A stretch of DNA of 64,000 bases, taken from the NCBI GenBank assembly GCA_023653785.1, contig JAMKCH010002850.1, forward strand, positions 1 to 64,000, in the 5' to 3' direction. The notes beneath the pieces were generated by a model, which saw only the letters and a list, made by a program, of their open reading frames with translations, was not told the origin of the DNA and made no database searches. The translations under genes and the position numbers were made by a program. Shown piece by piece: positions 44,985 to 56,627 of this stretch (positions within the stretch are counted from its first letter, which is position 1; the number at the start of each line of letters is the position of its first letter). The stretch comes from Ophioderma brevispina (Eukaryota > Echinodermata > Ophiuroidea > Amphilepidida > Ophiodermatidae).

Positions 44985-47113
44985 GTTAGCGGCTGCTACT
45001 GAGGGTCTGGGCGTTAAAAAGATAAAGGGTAACCGCAAATGTAACTCTTGGTTTGACAATAGTGTTGACGATGCGATTAAGCAAAGAAGGGAGGCTGCGC
45101 GTCGTTATAGAAAATGGGCTAAAGCTGACAATTCCGATAACAATGGCGATAATTTATGGAAATCTTACCAAGACAAACGCATTTATGCTAAAAACATCAT
45201 CAAAGCCAAGATCACGGAAATGCGCGTCAATAAATCCATTGAATTAGCCAACAAGGGTGGTCCTAATTGTCGCGATTTTTGGAAAGTGTTAAAAGGCAGC
45301 AAACACAAAAACCAGGATGTTTACTGTCTGAAAGATCCAATTCTAATGAGATAATCTCAGACAGAAAGAAAATGAATCAGACTGCCTTGCATTACTGGCG
45401 CACGCTCGGTAAAATGAACAGAAATCTGCTTGACGATATCGACGAACATACAGTCAAGATCAAATCGATCGTCAGTAGTTTGAGAATGGCTAATTCGGGC
45501 ATTGATTGTGATGGCAGTAACGTCCTTTCTGACATCAATATTAGCTTGGGTGTGATTAAAGATGCTATTTCAAAATCTAAAAACAATAAATCGCCTGGTA
45601 TCGACATGATTACCAATGAACTCCTTAAAAATGGTGGTGATTGCTTACATTTATCTATGTTATCCCTGTTCTCCAGAATTATTTTTCTTGAAAAAGTTCC
45701 ATCTGAATGGAATAAGGGCATTATTGTCCCTATTTTTAAGAAGGTGATCGCCGCGATCTCAACAATTACAGGGGCATATCCCTTACATCTTGCGTTTCGA
45801 AAATATTCAATCGTATAACTGCCAAAACAATCTCAGATTTTCTTGAGCAGGACAACTCCCTTTCGGAGGTCCAAGGAGGCTTTAGAGTTTCGCATCGGTG
45901 TGAAGATCACATCTTCACACTTAAAAGTGTTGCTGCGTGTCGTCTTTAGCCTTTTTGGACTTCCGTAAGGCTTTTGACACTGTATGGAGAGAGGGCTTGT
46001 TAATGGCAGTGTGGAACGTTGGCATTAGGAGTCGTATATGGAGGATTATTGATAGTCTTTATGATAATGTTCAGGGACAGGTTAAGTTTGGTGATATCGA
46101 AACAGATTTCTTCGACATTGATGAAGGCGTCAAACAGGGATGTGCCCTGTCACCTATTTTATTTTGTATTTTCATGCACGAATTGACCAATTGCTAAAGG
46201 AGCATGATTTAGGCGCTCGCATTCACGATGTTTGTATTGGAAGCTTATTTTGGGCTGACGATGGGGTCTTGCTTGCTAATGATGAAAATGAATTGAATAA
46301 GATGCTTGACTTGGCCGCGAAATTCGCAAAGACCTGGAAACTCGACTTCAATCACAATAAATCCAATGTTCTCGTTGTTGGCCAGCATATTAATCACAAC
46401 AAGTTTTGGAAACTTGGGGACCATTCAATTTCAGAGGTAGATTCCTACAAATATTTAGGCACTTTATCACAAGAAATCTGTCCGATCACACTCATATTGA
46501 GCATACTGTCACTAAAGGTAATAGGCTAATTGCTTACATCAAGTCTATTATTGATGGTCTAGATAACTTAAACCATGTTTATTACGGTGATGTCTTATGG
46601 AGCTCCATTGCTCTCCCGACCATTAATTATGCATGCGCGGTCTGGGGAGGCGCAAGTAAAAATGACAATGATAAGATTGAGTCTCTTCAACTTCAAATGG
46701 CGCGATGCATCCTTAGGGCTCCCCGAAATACACCAAAGGAGGCCATATATGGCGATCTTGGTTGGATCCCTATTAAGTTTACTCAAGACGCGATCAGAGC
46801 TAAATACCTCAATCAGCTTATGCTCATGGACAAACACCGTTGGCCAAGTCTCATGTTACATACAGTGCTTAACTTTAAGGATGCTGGCAGATTCCGTTTC
46901 CAATTCCTAAGCAATATACATACAGCATGCGCTAATTGCGATTTCAATGTTGCTTCAATTTTGGACAATGCGCGAATCGGGAATCTTTCATGTCTGTGTA
47001 ATTTAATCATTCTGTTGTTATTCTTTGTTTTGTTGTTTTATTGGTTGTTGGATGCACCACTATTGTAGTTGAGTGCCACTGTTCCGAAAGTGTATATCCA
47101 AATAAATAAATAC
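44985..47113 (+). mobile_element. 5'-truncated, frameshifted LINE (Jockey/CR1-like RT)
   Basis: In order: a basic pre-RT region (W-F-D-N-S-V-D-D-A-I-K-Q-R-R-E-A-A-R-R), fingers S-K-N-N-K-S-P-G-I-D near 45580, I-V-P-I-F-K near 45725, F-L-D-F-R-K-A-F-D-T-V-W near 45952-45987, G-V-K-Q-G-C-A-L-S-P near 46126, and the catalytic box F-W-A-D-D-G-V-L-L-A near 46248-46277. The thumb and C-terminal region follow, ending near 47068. It ends in AAATAAATAAATAC (47099-47112). At least four frame changes disrupt it. The endonuclease domain is missing, as expected of 5' truncation. It lies in the last DMAP1 intron, about 130 bp before the final exon, in gene orientation. Confidence 0.85.
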
Positions 47114-47245
47114 AAATTGATTTTAAAATGTCCAAATCTTCCTTCTATCTAATTCATATGCTAAGAAAAATATTTTATTTGTTCATGATGTTGAAAGTGC
47201 TCTATCAAACTAAGCCAAACTTTTTATATTGTTTATTATTTTCAG

Positions 47246-47305
47246 CAACGTAAGCGGCGTGCAGCACTGGAACAAAGTAACGTCTTGAAAAAATTAAAGA
47301 AGTGA
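47246..47305 (+). CDS. DMAP1: DMAP1 terminal exon (basic C-terminus and stop)
   Basis: After a TTATTATTTTCAG acceptor, 19 codons and a TGA encode Q-R-K-R-R-A-A-L-E-Q-S-N-V-L-K-K-L-K-K. Vertebrate DMAP1 ends with an RKRRES..serine..VKKAKK tail, so both the RKRR and the final VxKKxKK features match. Entry phase is 0, in agreement with the 43016 exon. The basic tail probably helps nuclear localisation (inference). Confidence 0.9.
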   Translation, partial: QRKRRAALEQSNVLKKLKK

Positions 47306-48600
47306 TGACTTCATTCTCAACATCATGAAACAAGAGCACCCTCGATGTCAGCTTTCCTCTCCTCAACTTTTTAATTTTCTTGCGTAATTGCTTCAATAGG
47401 TCCGGCAAAACTCTCAATCTTTGATTACCTGCAAGTTCAAAAATAGAACAGATATACACATGAAACTTCTGGAATTTTCATTTGAAGAATGAAACTGTAG
47501 ACGGTGTAAATTTGAACTTTGTAGCATATCTCTTTCTACCTTAGGCTTAGAACTTATCAATCACCCCTCGTAGCACTTGTATTTAGAATCAGCCAGTAAA
47601 ATAGCATAATTATGTTGATGAATAGTTTCAGTTTCAGTTTATTTACCAAAATACATATAAAAAATTAAAAAAAGAATATTCATGAGGTGTAACAATACTC
47701 TGTTTGGGTGCAAGTTATACTCCGTTTCACCTTGTTGTGGCAGTAGAGTGGACACAGAAGCGCTGGTGCCACACCCAAGTGTGGGTGGAATTACAAGCAA
47801 AACACACAAGTGACTGTTGCATGCAAGTCTTAATTCTGTGATTTCTCACTGTCACGATGAGGTATAACCGAGTATAGAGGGTGATGTTATGACGCTACTC
47901 TGCATTCACTCTTAGGGTTGCAATTGTGTCGTCTTTATTCGCAAGCATAAATGTCAGTGCATGCTTTTCTAGGGTGCGAAACCAAAAACACAGTGACGGT
48001 ACTCTCAAACATGACATCAAAATAGACAGTGTGATATTTGTTTACAAAGTTTGTTTATAAGCTGATTACTGATTGGGCTCTTGAGGTTGGCCTTGAAGAT
48101 AACTGCACATTCCTCATTTGGCATAGTTTCAAAAGCCCAGGCTCTAAATGTGATGCGATCAAGCAAAATGAGTCTGAAGTCGGTCAGATTCAATTTTTAC
48201 TTTTTCATGTAGCTGTATGCATCATTTAAAAAGCTACATTTTGCTGAACCCCCATTGAAATTGACCAATTACTTCCAAAGATGTGATCAGTTGAAGGGTG
48301 GCCAAACCAATGGGAAACAAGACATTTTCTCCTTTGTTTGGCTATATCTCAAAATCAGTATTTGCGACTTCCGACTCATTTTGCTTGATCACATCACAAA
48401 TTCTGATTGTGTGCCATTCTATTAGTGTTTGCCAAAGTGACGTCAAATGTCGCACCATATATAGATTACATCACAATGTTGCACAGAATAAGCTCCTTTC
48501 AGAAAGAAAGTTAGATATATACCCTATAAATTCACCAATACTTGTACGGTAATCATAGTTATGTACCTAATAAACCTGGTATTTTGGAACTTATGATACA
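47306..48600 (+). other. Probable DMAP1 3' UTR and flank
   Basis: No coding signal follows the TGA. Candidate polyadenylation signals on the + strand are ATTAAA at 47664-47669 and AATAAA at 48569-48574. Which is used, if either, cannot be told from sequence. A short inverted pair, GATCAAGCAAAATGAGTC (48157-48174) and GACTCATTTTGCTTGATC (48373-48390), lies between them and may belong to a small unclassified element. Confidence 0.4.
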
Positions 48601-48885
48601 CCAAGTGTTTTGGGGTTATTGCTAGTCAAGCAAAAATGCAGTTAAACTCTGGCATATGCTGATTAGCAGATTAAAATTACCCAGAAAACACAAGATGTTC
48701 TATGGCATTTGCTCTATACCAGCCAAATTTCTCCTTGTATTTCACCGCATTTATCCTTCAAATAGTATAACAGGGAGCTAGCAGACATTTGTAACACATC
48801 TCAAGTAAAAAAGGTTTGAGTGATTAAATATGTTCACAGACTGACAGGGACCCCTGAAACATGATTCTTAAGGGCAGTGTTAACC

Positions 48886-49191
48886 TTGAGTTTCCGAGTA
48901 TCTATTTTGGTTTGTAACTTTGCAAATATTTGATTATTGTATGTAAAAGTATACATTTCTAGAAAGAAAATTGGACGATGAACCCGATGGTGGCATCAGA
49001 TTAATGTAAATGGTTTTTGTGACTTTAAATGGTCAAATAGCTGTTTTAAATCGGCAAAAAAATACAACTCAGGATTGTCTGCATTGGATAACCTTTGTTG
49101 GTAACGATAGAACACAGGTTGATGTTTAAAATGGTGCAAAAATCAGAAATTTGTGTAAAAACAAAAGCACTAGGGTTAACACTGCCCATAA
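48886..49191. mobile_element. MITE nested in the left arm of the palindrome
   Basis: It has ends GGGCAGTGTTAACC and GGTTAACACTGCCC. The matching right arm reads straight through the site (GATTCTTAGTGCTGC in complement), so this block is an insertion into an older element. TA is present on both sides. About 300 bp with no coding capacity. Confidence 0.65.
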
Positions 49192-50276
49192 GTGCAGCAA
49201 ATGGTGCCTTATGGAGGGGGGGGCAAGACAAAGTTTGTACTGGTTCAAATTTTTAAATTGATCCAATCATGTTGAAAATTATACCATGTTGTTTGTCTAA
49301 CCACAAGGATTCAGGAAAGGTATAGTTTGTATTATATACAGCCTACAGTTTCAGAGTATAGGCTAAAAACAACAAAAATCAATAAAAAGGGTCAATTTCA
49401 GTTGTACAGGGGTCAAATTTTAAAGTTGCTCCAATTTGGATAAAAAGTGGTGCAAATTATTGGTGGAGTTCATAGGATTAAAATAAGGAATAGTTTTGAC
49501 TGTCTAAAATGCTTAGTTACTGAGGTGACACCAAAGTTAACGTCTATTGCATTCAACGGGGCTTGACCTTGTTCCCCCCCACACACACTTTGTTAAGCAA
49601 GCATTTGAGACACTCAAAACTATTCCTATTTTAATCCTATGAGGTCCACCAATAATTTGCAACATTTTTATCCAAATTGAAGCAACTTTAAAATTTGACC
49701 CCTTTACAACTGACATTGACCATTTTTGCTGTTTTTAGCCTATAGCTCTTAAACTTGACATTGTAGGTAGTACAACTATACCTTTTCTGAATCCTTATGG
49801 TTAGACAAATAACATGGTATACTTTTCAACATGATTGGATCAATTTAAAAATTTGACCCCTTTGTCTTGGCCCCCCTCTCCTTAAGGCACCATTTGCAGC
49901 ACTAAGAATCACGTTTCAGGGTCCCTGTCAGGCTGTCAACATATTTAATCACTCAAACCTTTTGTATGTGACCCATCACATCAAAAGCTGCCAGATGTCG
50001 CTCAAGGTTCAAGTTGAGATTTTGTTTGCATCAAAGAGCCCATATTATCAGCTTTAAAACGATACCTCTCATGTGTAAATTGGGTGTAGCATTACAATTT
50101 TATGAGGAAAAATGGGGTTAAATTTCTTTTTATTTTCATGCATAATTTAAATAATATATTGAAATGCAAATTCCCGAAACTGAGTAGGTTTTGATGTGAG
50201 AGTCCCATATTTATTACTCTTTTCCCTGAGATGGCCAGTGCACGATAGGGTTGAAAAAAAAAAAAAAAAACCCATG

Positions 50277-50351
50277 TGCGCTTGGCTGGACTCAAACCGG
50301 CGACCTTCGTATTACATGCACAACGCTCTTACCGACTGAGCTATCAAGCAG
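50277..50351 (-). tRNA. tRNA-Thr(UGU)-like sequence, probable pseudogene or SINE head
   Basis: The minus strand folds with D-arm GCTCAGTCGGTAAGAGC, a 5-bp anticodon stem around loop CATGTAA (anticodon TGT) and T-arm GCCGGTTTGAGTCCAGC. A B-box-like GGTTTGAGTCC and an A-box-like TAGCTCAGTCGG are present. The acceptor stem pairs only if shifted by one base and has a C-C first pair. A T-rich run follows the 3' end within about ten bases. Its presence in an inverted repeat argues for a tRNA-derived repeat rather than a working gene. Confidence 0.45.
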
Positions 50352-50725
50352 GGTTGGTAGAGGAGAGGAGCGATATATATTATCTATAGGTGTTAGGTTA
50401 GAAGGGTGTCCTTCGCTTTCCTAGCGGATAGCATCAGAACTGTATATTTAACATATACGATTATATTTGTTTTGAAATTTAACTTAGTTCTCCAGGTAGA
50501 CAAAGATGTATATATTATTACTCTTTCCCTGGAGAAGGCCAGCGCACGATAGTGTTGAAAAAAACCCATGTGCGCTTGGCCGGACTCGAACCGGCGACCT
50601 TTAAATTTCAAAACAATATAATCGTATATGTTAAATATACAGTTCTGATGCTATCCGCTAGGAAAGCAAAGGACACCCTTCGAACCTAACACCTATAGAT
50701 GATATCTATCGCTCCTCTACCAACC

Positions 50726-50800
50726 CTGCTTGATAGCTCAGTCGGTAAGAGCGTCGTGCATGTAATACGAAGGTCGCCGGTTCAAGTTCGGCCAAGCGCA
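50726..50800 (+). tRNA. tRNA-Thr(UGU)-like sequence, inverted partner
   Basis: Same structure as 50277-50351 but on the + strand: D-arm GCTCAGTCGGTAAGAGC, anticodon stem TCGTG/TACGA with loop CATGTAA, and T-arm GCCGGTTCAAGTTCGGC. It is followed by CATGGG and eight T residues. The irregular acceptor stem is the same as in the partner, so both probably derive from one tRNA-like ancestor. Confidence 0.45.
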
Positions 50801-50967
50801 CATGGGTTTTTTTTCAACACTATCGTGCGCTGGCCATCTCCAGGGAAAGAGTAAAAAATATATACATCCTTGTCTACCTGGAGAACTAAGAAGTTTAAAT
50901 TTCACTCAAACCTTTTGTACTCGAGATGTGTTACAAATGTCTGCTAGCTCCTGGGCTAGTAGGATAA

Positions 50968-51420
50968 TGCCAGAGATAAAAGCTGGTTTGCCACAACAGA
51001 AATTTCCCTTATTCCAGAACAAATTGCAAGCCATGGAGAGTCAGAATTAGTATTTGCCACCAAAAAACAGAAGCAGAAGCCTGTAATTTGCAAGCTATCA
51101 AACTTTTACAAATTCAGTGTTTTTTCAGTTCTGCATATTAAAATGATAGCAATACATGGCTTCCAATTTGTTTGTACAGGCATGACCATGATGCATTGTG
51201 AATGATTTATTAATGGCCTTTCAATACCAGTTGAGGATATGGTTGAGATATTGTTGAGAAAAGCATATTCCTAAAATTTTAAGTTGTAATAACTCTAAAA
51301 TAAGTTTCATCTGTGAAAAAGTTTTAAAGAAGCTGATTTCAACTGATTTTGGTAGGTATGGGTGTCAACATTTACCAAAAAAAGTGAGTTGTTGTAGGGG
51401 GTGAGGAAATTGGGTTTTCG
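50968..51420. other. Flanking DNA, no element recognised
   Basis: AT-rich sequence between the palindrome and its partial copy. No gene or repeat ends were seen. Confidence 0.3.
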
Positions 51421-51424
51421 GGAG

Positions 51425-51815
51425 TCAAAGGTCAATAACAGGGGTCAAAGTTTGAACTTGATCCAATCATGTTGAAAAGTATACCAATTTAAAATAGTTT
51501 AATCACAAGGATTCCAAAAAGGTATAGTTTGTACTATCTGCGGCCGAAAGTTTTGGAGTTGAGGGCTAAAAACAGCAAAAATCTATAAAAATGGTCATTT
51601 TCAGTTGTACAGGGGTCAAATTTTAAAATTACTCCGATTTGGATAAAAAACAGTGCAAATAATAGATGGAGCTCATAGGATAAATATAAGGAATAGTTTT
51701 TGATTGTCATAAATGCTTACTTACTGAAGTAGGGGGGAAACAAGGTCAAGCCCCATTGAGTGCAATGGATGTTGACCTTTGGTGCCCCCTACATTGGGAA
51801 CTAAGCATTTAAGCA
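51425..51815 (+). repeat. Partial copy of the palindrome arm
   Basis: It shares, in the same order and orientation as 49235-49580, GATCCAATCATGTTGAAAA, GGTATAGTTTGTA, AGTTGTACAGGGGTCAAATT and AAGGAATAGTTTTTGA-type segments, then crosses the palindrome centre (AACAAGGTCAAGCCCC). The right arm is absent. Confidence 0.6.
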
Positions 51816-51869
51816 TGTTTTTTTTTTAAATTGACCTCAATTGAAAAGTTGAAGTTCAATTGGAACCAA

Positions 51870-52496
51870 GGGTGCACACCACTATTACGCCTCCCATAGA
51901 CTTTGTATAGAAAATTCATGTTCTATCTTGGGCTGTATCTCGAGTTACCTTGCGTTCCAGAAAATGAGAGTTGCACAGTTTGTTCCCAAGACTTTCTTAT
52001 ATAACATATCCAAAATTGATCACAACATTTCCGTATAAATTTTGAAATATTTAGGGATTTCTTGGAGGGTATTAATTTCGCTACTCAAATTTTCGCCCGA
52101 AACCGGGAAATGCATGTGTGTGTTAATCCGCCAGTAAAAAGCAAAATAAGCTTAAATCAACACATTTTCTTTCAGGAATATCATGTACACATTCCACAAA
52201 ATTGGTAGGGATTTCTTGGAGGGTATTATTTTCGCTACTCTCAAATTTTCGCACCGAAACGGGAAAATGCACTTGTGTGTTAATCCGCCAGTAAAAAGCA
52301 AATAAGCTAATCACCACATTTTCTTTCAGTACTTATCATGTACACATTCCACAAAATTGGTAGACAACCAGATTTATGCAAAAATGTGCTCAAAAATAGT
52401 ATCAACAACTCAGAATTTTTCTCGTGAATACGGACTATTGCTGTGATACTTTTGCGGAAGTGTCCGCCAAAAGGTAATTAGTGGTGTGTCCCCTTT
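51870..52496 (+). repeat. MITE with CACACCACTA TIRs, copy 1 (with internal duplication)
   Basis: The left end GGGTGCACACCACTATTA and right end TAATTAGTGGTGTGTCCCC are inverted repeats. Inside, a ~155-bp block starting AGGGATTTCTTGGAGGGTAT and ending ACATTCCACAAAATTGGTAG is present twice in tandem (about 52052-52208 and 52209-52364). A second element at 53588-54010 has this block once. No coding capacity. Confidence 0.7.
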
Positions 52497-53587
52497 AAGC
52501 GAGTTTTATTTTAACCCCTCATTAATTTGTCAAAAGAATAGCTAATAAAAAGATTTAAATTAAGTCGTCAAAATTTCACTTCATAGCATCTTTTTAGTTT
52601 TAGTCTTCGAGATATGGCTTCTCAAAGTTTGCCGACCAATACGCAAAACCAATCACTTTGAACCCAATTTTTGAGTTTAGCGTGTGGTTTTTCCTAATTT
52701 TCCAACCGACTGAAACCTCTCCAAAGTTCCGACGGCAACCTTTAATTGACCTTTATGCATCATATTTTTTATTACCTTTGCATGTGTGTAAAACTTTAAT
52801 TGAATTTAAAACTGTATGATATTTTTAAAATAGGTTACTTAATGAAATGTATTTTCGCTATGTATGCAAGATGCCATCACAGCAACATCAAAAGACGTTT
52901 TAAATTTAACCTCGATTTTTCCCCACTTTTCAGGTTGCAATGTGCCCTTTAACCGGTGCTAAAATTCTCATGAAATCTGCTCAGAATTACAAAATCACCA
53001 TAAATTAAAGTATAAACGATTTCAATAAACTGGCGAAATATGATTCACATCTAGTCACAGCCATTGTTGAGATTTTGTCCTTTCACGAAAGTCGGGGCGT
53101 TTTCCGACTATAACTGCACTTATAGAAACTTGAGCGCGTTTACACACTGCGACCCCCCCCCCCCCGCCACTTAAGTGTAGTAAACTCGGGATTTTAAAGG
53201 AAATTAAGAAAAGTGTTATTATATCTATTTCTTAAAATTACGTGGACCCTCTTATATATTAAATACTGTGGTTGCGAGGTTAAATAGAGCATAAAATTCG
53301 ATTTAAAAAGCCATGGATTGTATGCCTACTACGATTTGGTAGAATAATCCGTTGCTACCTGACAACCAGTATGCTGCGGCGTGTTTGAGCACGTATTTTG
53401 AGTTAAATAGTTGATTTTGTTTGCCCATAAGAGCAAATAAATAAAAAACCCAATAATTTTGGTTCTGATTTAAACATTATATTGTTTTAGAATAATAACA
53501 ATAGATAAAAATACAATAAGCTGTGATATTGCTGTAACCAACCCAAAACTGCTGTATAACGAGACGAGCCCCATGCTTGCGCGCTTA
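52497..53587. other. Intergenic DNA, no element recognised
   Basis: AT-rich with a C-run at 53153-53164. Short chance frames only. Confidence 0.35.
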
Positions 53588-54010
53588 AAGGGTGCACACC
53601 ACTATTAACGCCTCCCATAGACTTTGTATAGAAATTCAAGTTCTCTCCTTGGGCTGTATCATCTCGAGTTAACCTTGCGGTACAAAATGGAGTGAGTTTT
53701 TGTTATCCAAGATTATCTTTTATAACATATACAAAATTGATCACAACATTTCCGTATAAATTTTGAAATATTTAGGGATTTCGTGGAGGGTATTAATTTC
53801 GCTTACTCCAATTTGTCGCCCGAACTGGGAAATGCACGTGTGTGTTATCCGCCAGTAAAAAGCAAAATAAGCTTACATCAACACAATTTTCTTTGCAGAA
53901 TAATCATTACACAGTCCAAGAAATGGTAGAAACAAGCCAAATTTATGCAAAAAATGTGCTCAATAGTATCATATTTTGGCCGCCAAAGGTAATTAGTGGT
54001 GTGTACCCCC
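53588..54010 (+). repeat. MITE with CACACCACTA TIRs, copy 2
   Basis: It shares with 51870-52496 the ends AAAGGGTGCACACCACTA and TAATTAGTGGTGTGTACCCC, and internally ACTTTGTATAGAAA and CCGCCAGTAAAAAGCAAAATAAGC. It has a single copy of the block that is duplicated in copy 1. The two copies differ by many one-base indels. Confidence 0.7.
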
Positions 54011-54336
54011 AAACTTGTGGTCATAGGTGCACCATGGTCATCCCTCAATGTTGATGGGTCAAGGCATTGTGCCAAGGTCAAAGGTCATTTTAGGTCACTT
54101 TTTAAGATGGCTGGTGGTACCACATCTTTTATTTATTTGACTAAGCGAGGGCGAAAGTCCAAGAACCGTGAATTCTAGTTCTGTGACAAATGCTTTATAG
54201 CATTGCAGTATTTTGCCCATCAATACAAATGGCAAATTTTTAGCTGATCTTCTACAATTTCCTGTTAAATTAGGTACGCATGCAATACTAAAGCTAATGA
54301 ATGGTTCAACACTGTATAAAAAATATCAATTGGTTT

Positions 54337-54687
54337 TTTAAGGGATGGCCCCGATTTAAGGATGAGGTTTTCATCTTGATCGATTGACCTTCACTCTCAC
54401 AAAACGCCTCTGTAAAGTTTCGCGCGCATATTTCAATCCGTTTTGATGCGAGAGCTAAAAACGTGATTTGTAAGTCCCATAGAGTACTGTGTAAAATTAA
54501 TATTGGTCGACGAAAATGGGGCACATATTCGCTCATAACTCCCAAACCAAACATCCTTTGGCTCTAAGATTTCACAGGATAAATGAGAAAAAAAGCTTTC
54601 TTCTGATACCAAAATGTTGACCACTTCCGGTAAAATCTGGGGCTTCTGGGGACGAGGCTATTAGCGATCGGGCCATGGACCTTTAAG
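54337..54687 (+). repeat. MITE family with ATGGCCCGAT-type TIRs, copy 2
   Basis: Second copy of the element at 14424-14779, same orientation, with ends GGGATGGCCCCGATTTAAGG and GATCGGGCCATGGACCTTTAA. Short minus-strand frames in both copies encode related peptides only because the DNA is homologous. Confidence 0.65.
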
Positions 54688-56627
54688 GCAAGTTGGGTGA
54701 GAGGACCGAGACACTGCATCACAAAACTGGAAATGTCAGCATGATCACATATTTCTCATAGTTGACATAATAAGGTTCACCTTTTATGGCCGCTCAATGG
54801 GCATTAACCGGTTTACTTTCCAACAGGTTAAATGTGCAATAAAAAATATTGTTTTTGAGAGAACATGGTATGCTTATATAATAGGTCAAAATTATATTAG
54901 TGGTTTAAAGAGGCATTTTGAAATCGATAGCGTCATTCCTGACGTGCCTCAGAAATACTGAGATTAGAATATCCTCTGAACAGTTGGCCTAAATATGCCA
55001 TGTTTGCTTTATCTTAAGGGAAGCTTTGATATTCTTTAGAGAAATTTTAATTTTGATTACACTGTGACCTATGGAGCATTGTGACATAAACATTTCCATT
55101 TCTGATCAGAATCAGCTGAAATTTTGGGAATAAGCTTCTTTTAAAAGCAATCCACCTTTCAACCTTTTTAATCAAAAAAAGGTGTTCTGTGTCATATGAA
55201 GTTGTTTATGCATATGTGATGTAACAGATAGTGTACATGACTCATGATCATAAGAACCTTGTAAATCATGTATCTGGGCAAGATACTTAAAGTGACAGGA
55301 GAAGAATTTTTTTAGGATACAAATTTCTCTCAAATTTCACTGGATCGGTTGTAGACCACCTACCGAGAACGTTTCGAAGGTTTATTGAACAAACAGATAC
55401 AAAAGAAAACCACATAACTTGTTTTGAACTTGCTTGTTATCGTTCCCCATAGAAACTATGCTTTGAATTTCTGTCGTGCATGACAGAAATTACTAAATTA
55501 TCATCTTATTACATAAAGACGGTGTATTCGGCTTATTCACTTCAGGTGTGATCTTAAAGGGGCATTTCGTGATCCACAGCCTCGTCCCCCGACTTACCTA
55601 AAAGATGTTGGGATTTTTTATCATCTGAACCAATAGCCTTAGTAATTTACGTGCGCCCAATATTACGTGCAAATTCGGTCGCATCTGTAAGAAATTCGCA
55701 AATTTGTATTTTCTGTCCGTAAACGGACAGAAATTACAACACAGTAGCCTATGGGACCGTGGGAAACAAGCAATTGCTCATAACACAAAACCGCAAGATC
55801 GGGATCAGCTCAAATTTTGGGAATAAGCTTGTCTCAAGGATACAGATTTTTATTGACAATTACTCAACATACAAGTATAGTCAACAACAAACGTACAAAT
55901 AATATAAAAAATAGCACACAATACTATCAAGTCAAATGTTTAGTTATAGATATATATAAAGATTAAATATGCTGACACTGCGAAGCTTGGAAATATAATA
56001 ATGTCCGACGGGCGTATGGATATCACAGGTTCATGAATGTGTGATTCCAGACATGCGCAGTGTAGTGGTGAGTGTTTATATACAATTACTACGAGCTGCA
56101 AAAGCTAAATTGACAAAATTTAAAACAGTTTTAACAGTATCATAGTCATTAACACTCATGATATAAATAAACAAGTCTTTATCTGAAAGATTTACAGTAT
56201 CAATAATGTTGTCAGTAGGTCAAATACAAATTGTGTAAAATTTTGAGGCATTCAGTGTCCAGATTTTTATTTTATGCCAAAAATATGAGAAAACTATAGG
56301 TTTTCCTATACCCATTTTTTTTTTTGGAAAGGACACATTTTGACGGAAGCATGCTTTTGGTTAAAGTGGTACAGTTAAATGAGACTGTAAAATTTCCTAA
56401 AATTGACACAAAAGTGAAAATTGTTGTCAGTTGTTGAGCATTTCAAACACTTTTTCATTGCGGTAGGTAGAACATATAGAGGCCAATAATTAACCACCAA
56501 GGTAATTTGCTAAATTGTTCTATTTTTTGAAAGAGGATGCAAAATATGCCTATCCCAACAGGTACCATGCCCTGATTGTAGAACATCCCCTATACAAATG
56601 TTATTGTGATTATTCTTCCCCCACTTG
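54688..56627. other. Intergenic DNA with a duplicated motif
   Basis: No gene. The segment ATCAGCTGAAATTTTGGGAATAAGCTT near 55111 recurs with few changes near 55804, suggesting two decayed copies of one element. One probable element start, AAAGGGGCATTTCGTGATCCACAG, lies near 55556. Confidence 0.35.

Larger units (their letters stand above)
2381..47305 (+). other. DMAP1: DMAP1 gene span (coding exons in window)
   Basis: Ten exons, all on the + strand and in DMAP1 order, reconstruct the protein from just before the SANT/Myb-like domain to the basic C-terminus. Known of the family: DMAP1 is a nuclear protein of about 470 residues in vertebrates, shared by the NuA4/TIP60 acetyltransferase and SRCAP/SWR1 remodelling complexes, and it binds DNMT1. 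The exons lie at 2381-2451, 10804-10966, 12715-12885, 16263-16463, 17327-17395, 18753-18877, 29286-29413, 31858-31943, 43016-43060 and 47246-47305. Introns range from about 0.9 to 11 kb and are filled with transposon remains. The N-terminal part containing the FKRPEG-type motif was not found before 2381, so the start codon and promoter probably lie outside the window. Two 5' exons carry frameshifts; the others read through. Confidence 0.9.
49967..50919. mobile_element. Insertion carrying tRNA-like foldbacks
   Basis: An 18-bp direct repeat, TCACTCAAACCTTTTGTA, lies at both edges (49949-49966 and 50902-50919), as expected of a target-site duplication from a retroposed insertion. Inside, a segment of about 280 bp with a tRNA-like sequence (50200-50480) is repeated in inverted orientation (50610-50890), and a third partial copy lies at 50505-50602. 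The T-runs after each tRNA-like unit could act as Pol III terminators. Confidence 0.6.
48773..50955. mobile_element. Large palindromic element with two nested insertions
   Basis: Left arm pieces (48773-48885, 49190-49545) are complementary to right arm pieces (49560-49966, 50920-50955). Shared landmarks are GGAGCTAGCAGACATTTGTAACACATCT, GGTTTGAGTGATTAAATATG, GATTGGATCAATTTAAAAATTTGACC and ATAGGATTAAAATAAGGAATAGTTTTGA, or their complements. The left arm is interrupted by a 0.3-kb insertion and the right arm by a 0.95-kb insertion. No coding frames. A partial third copy lies at 51425-51815. Confidence 0.7.
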
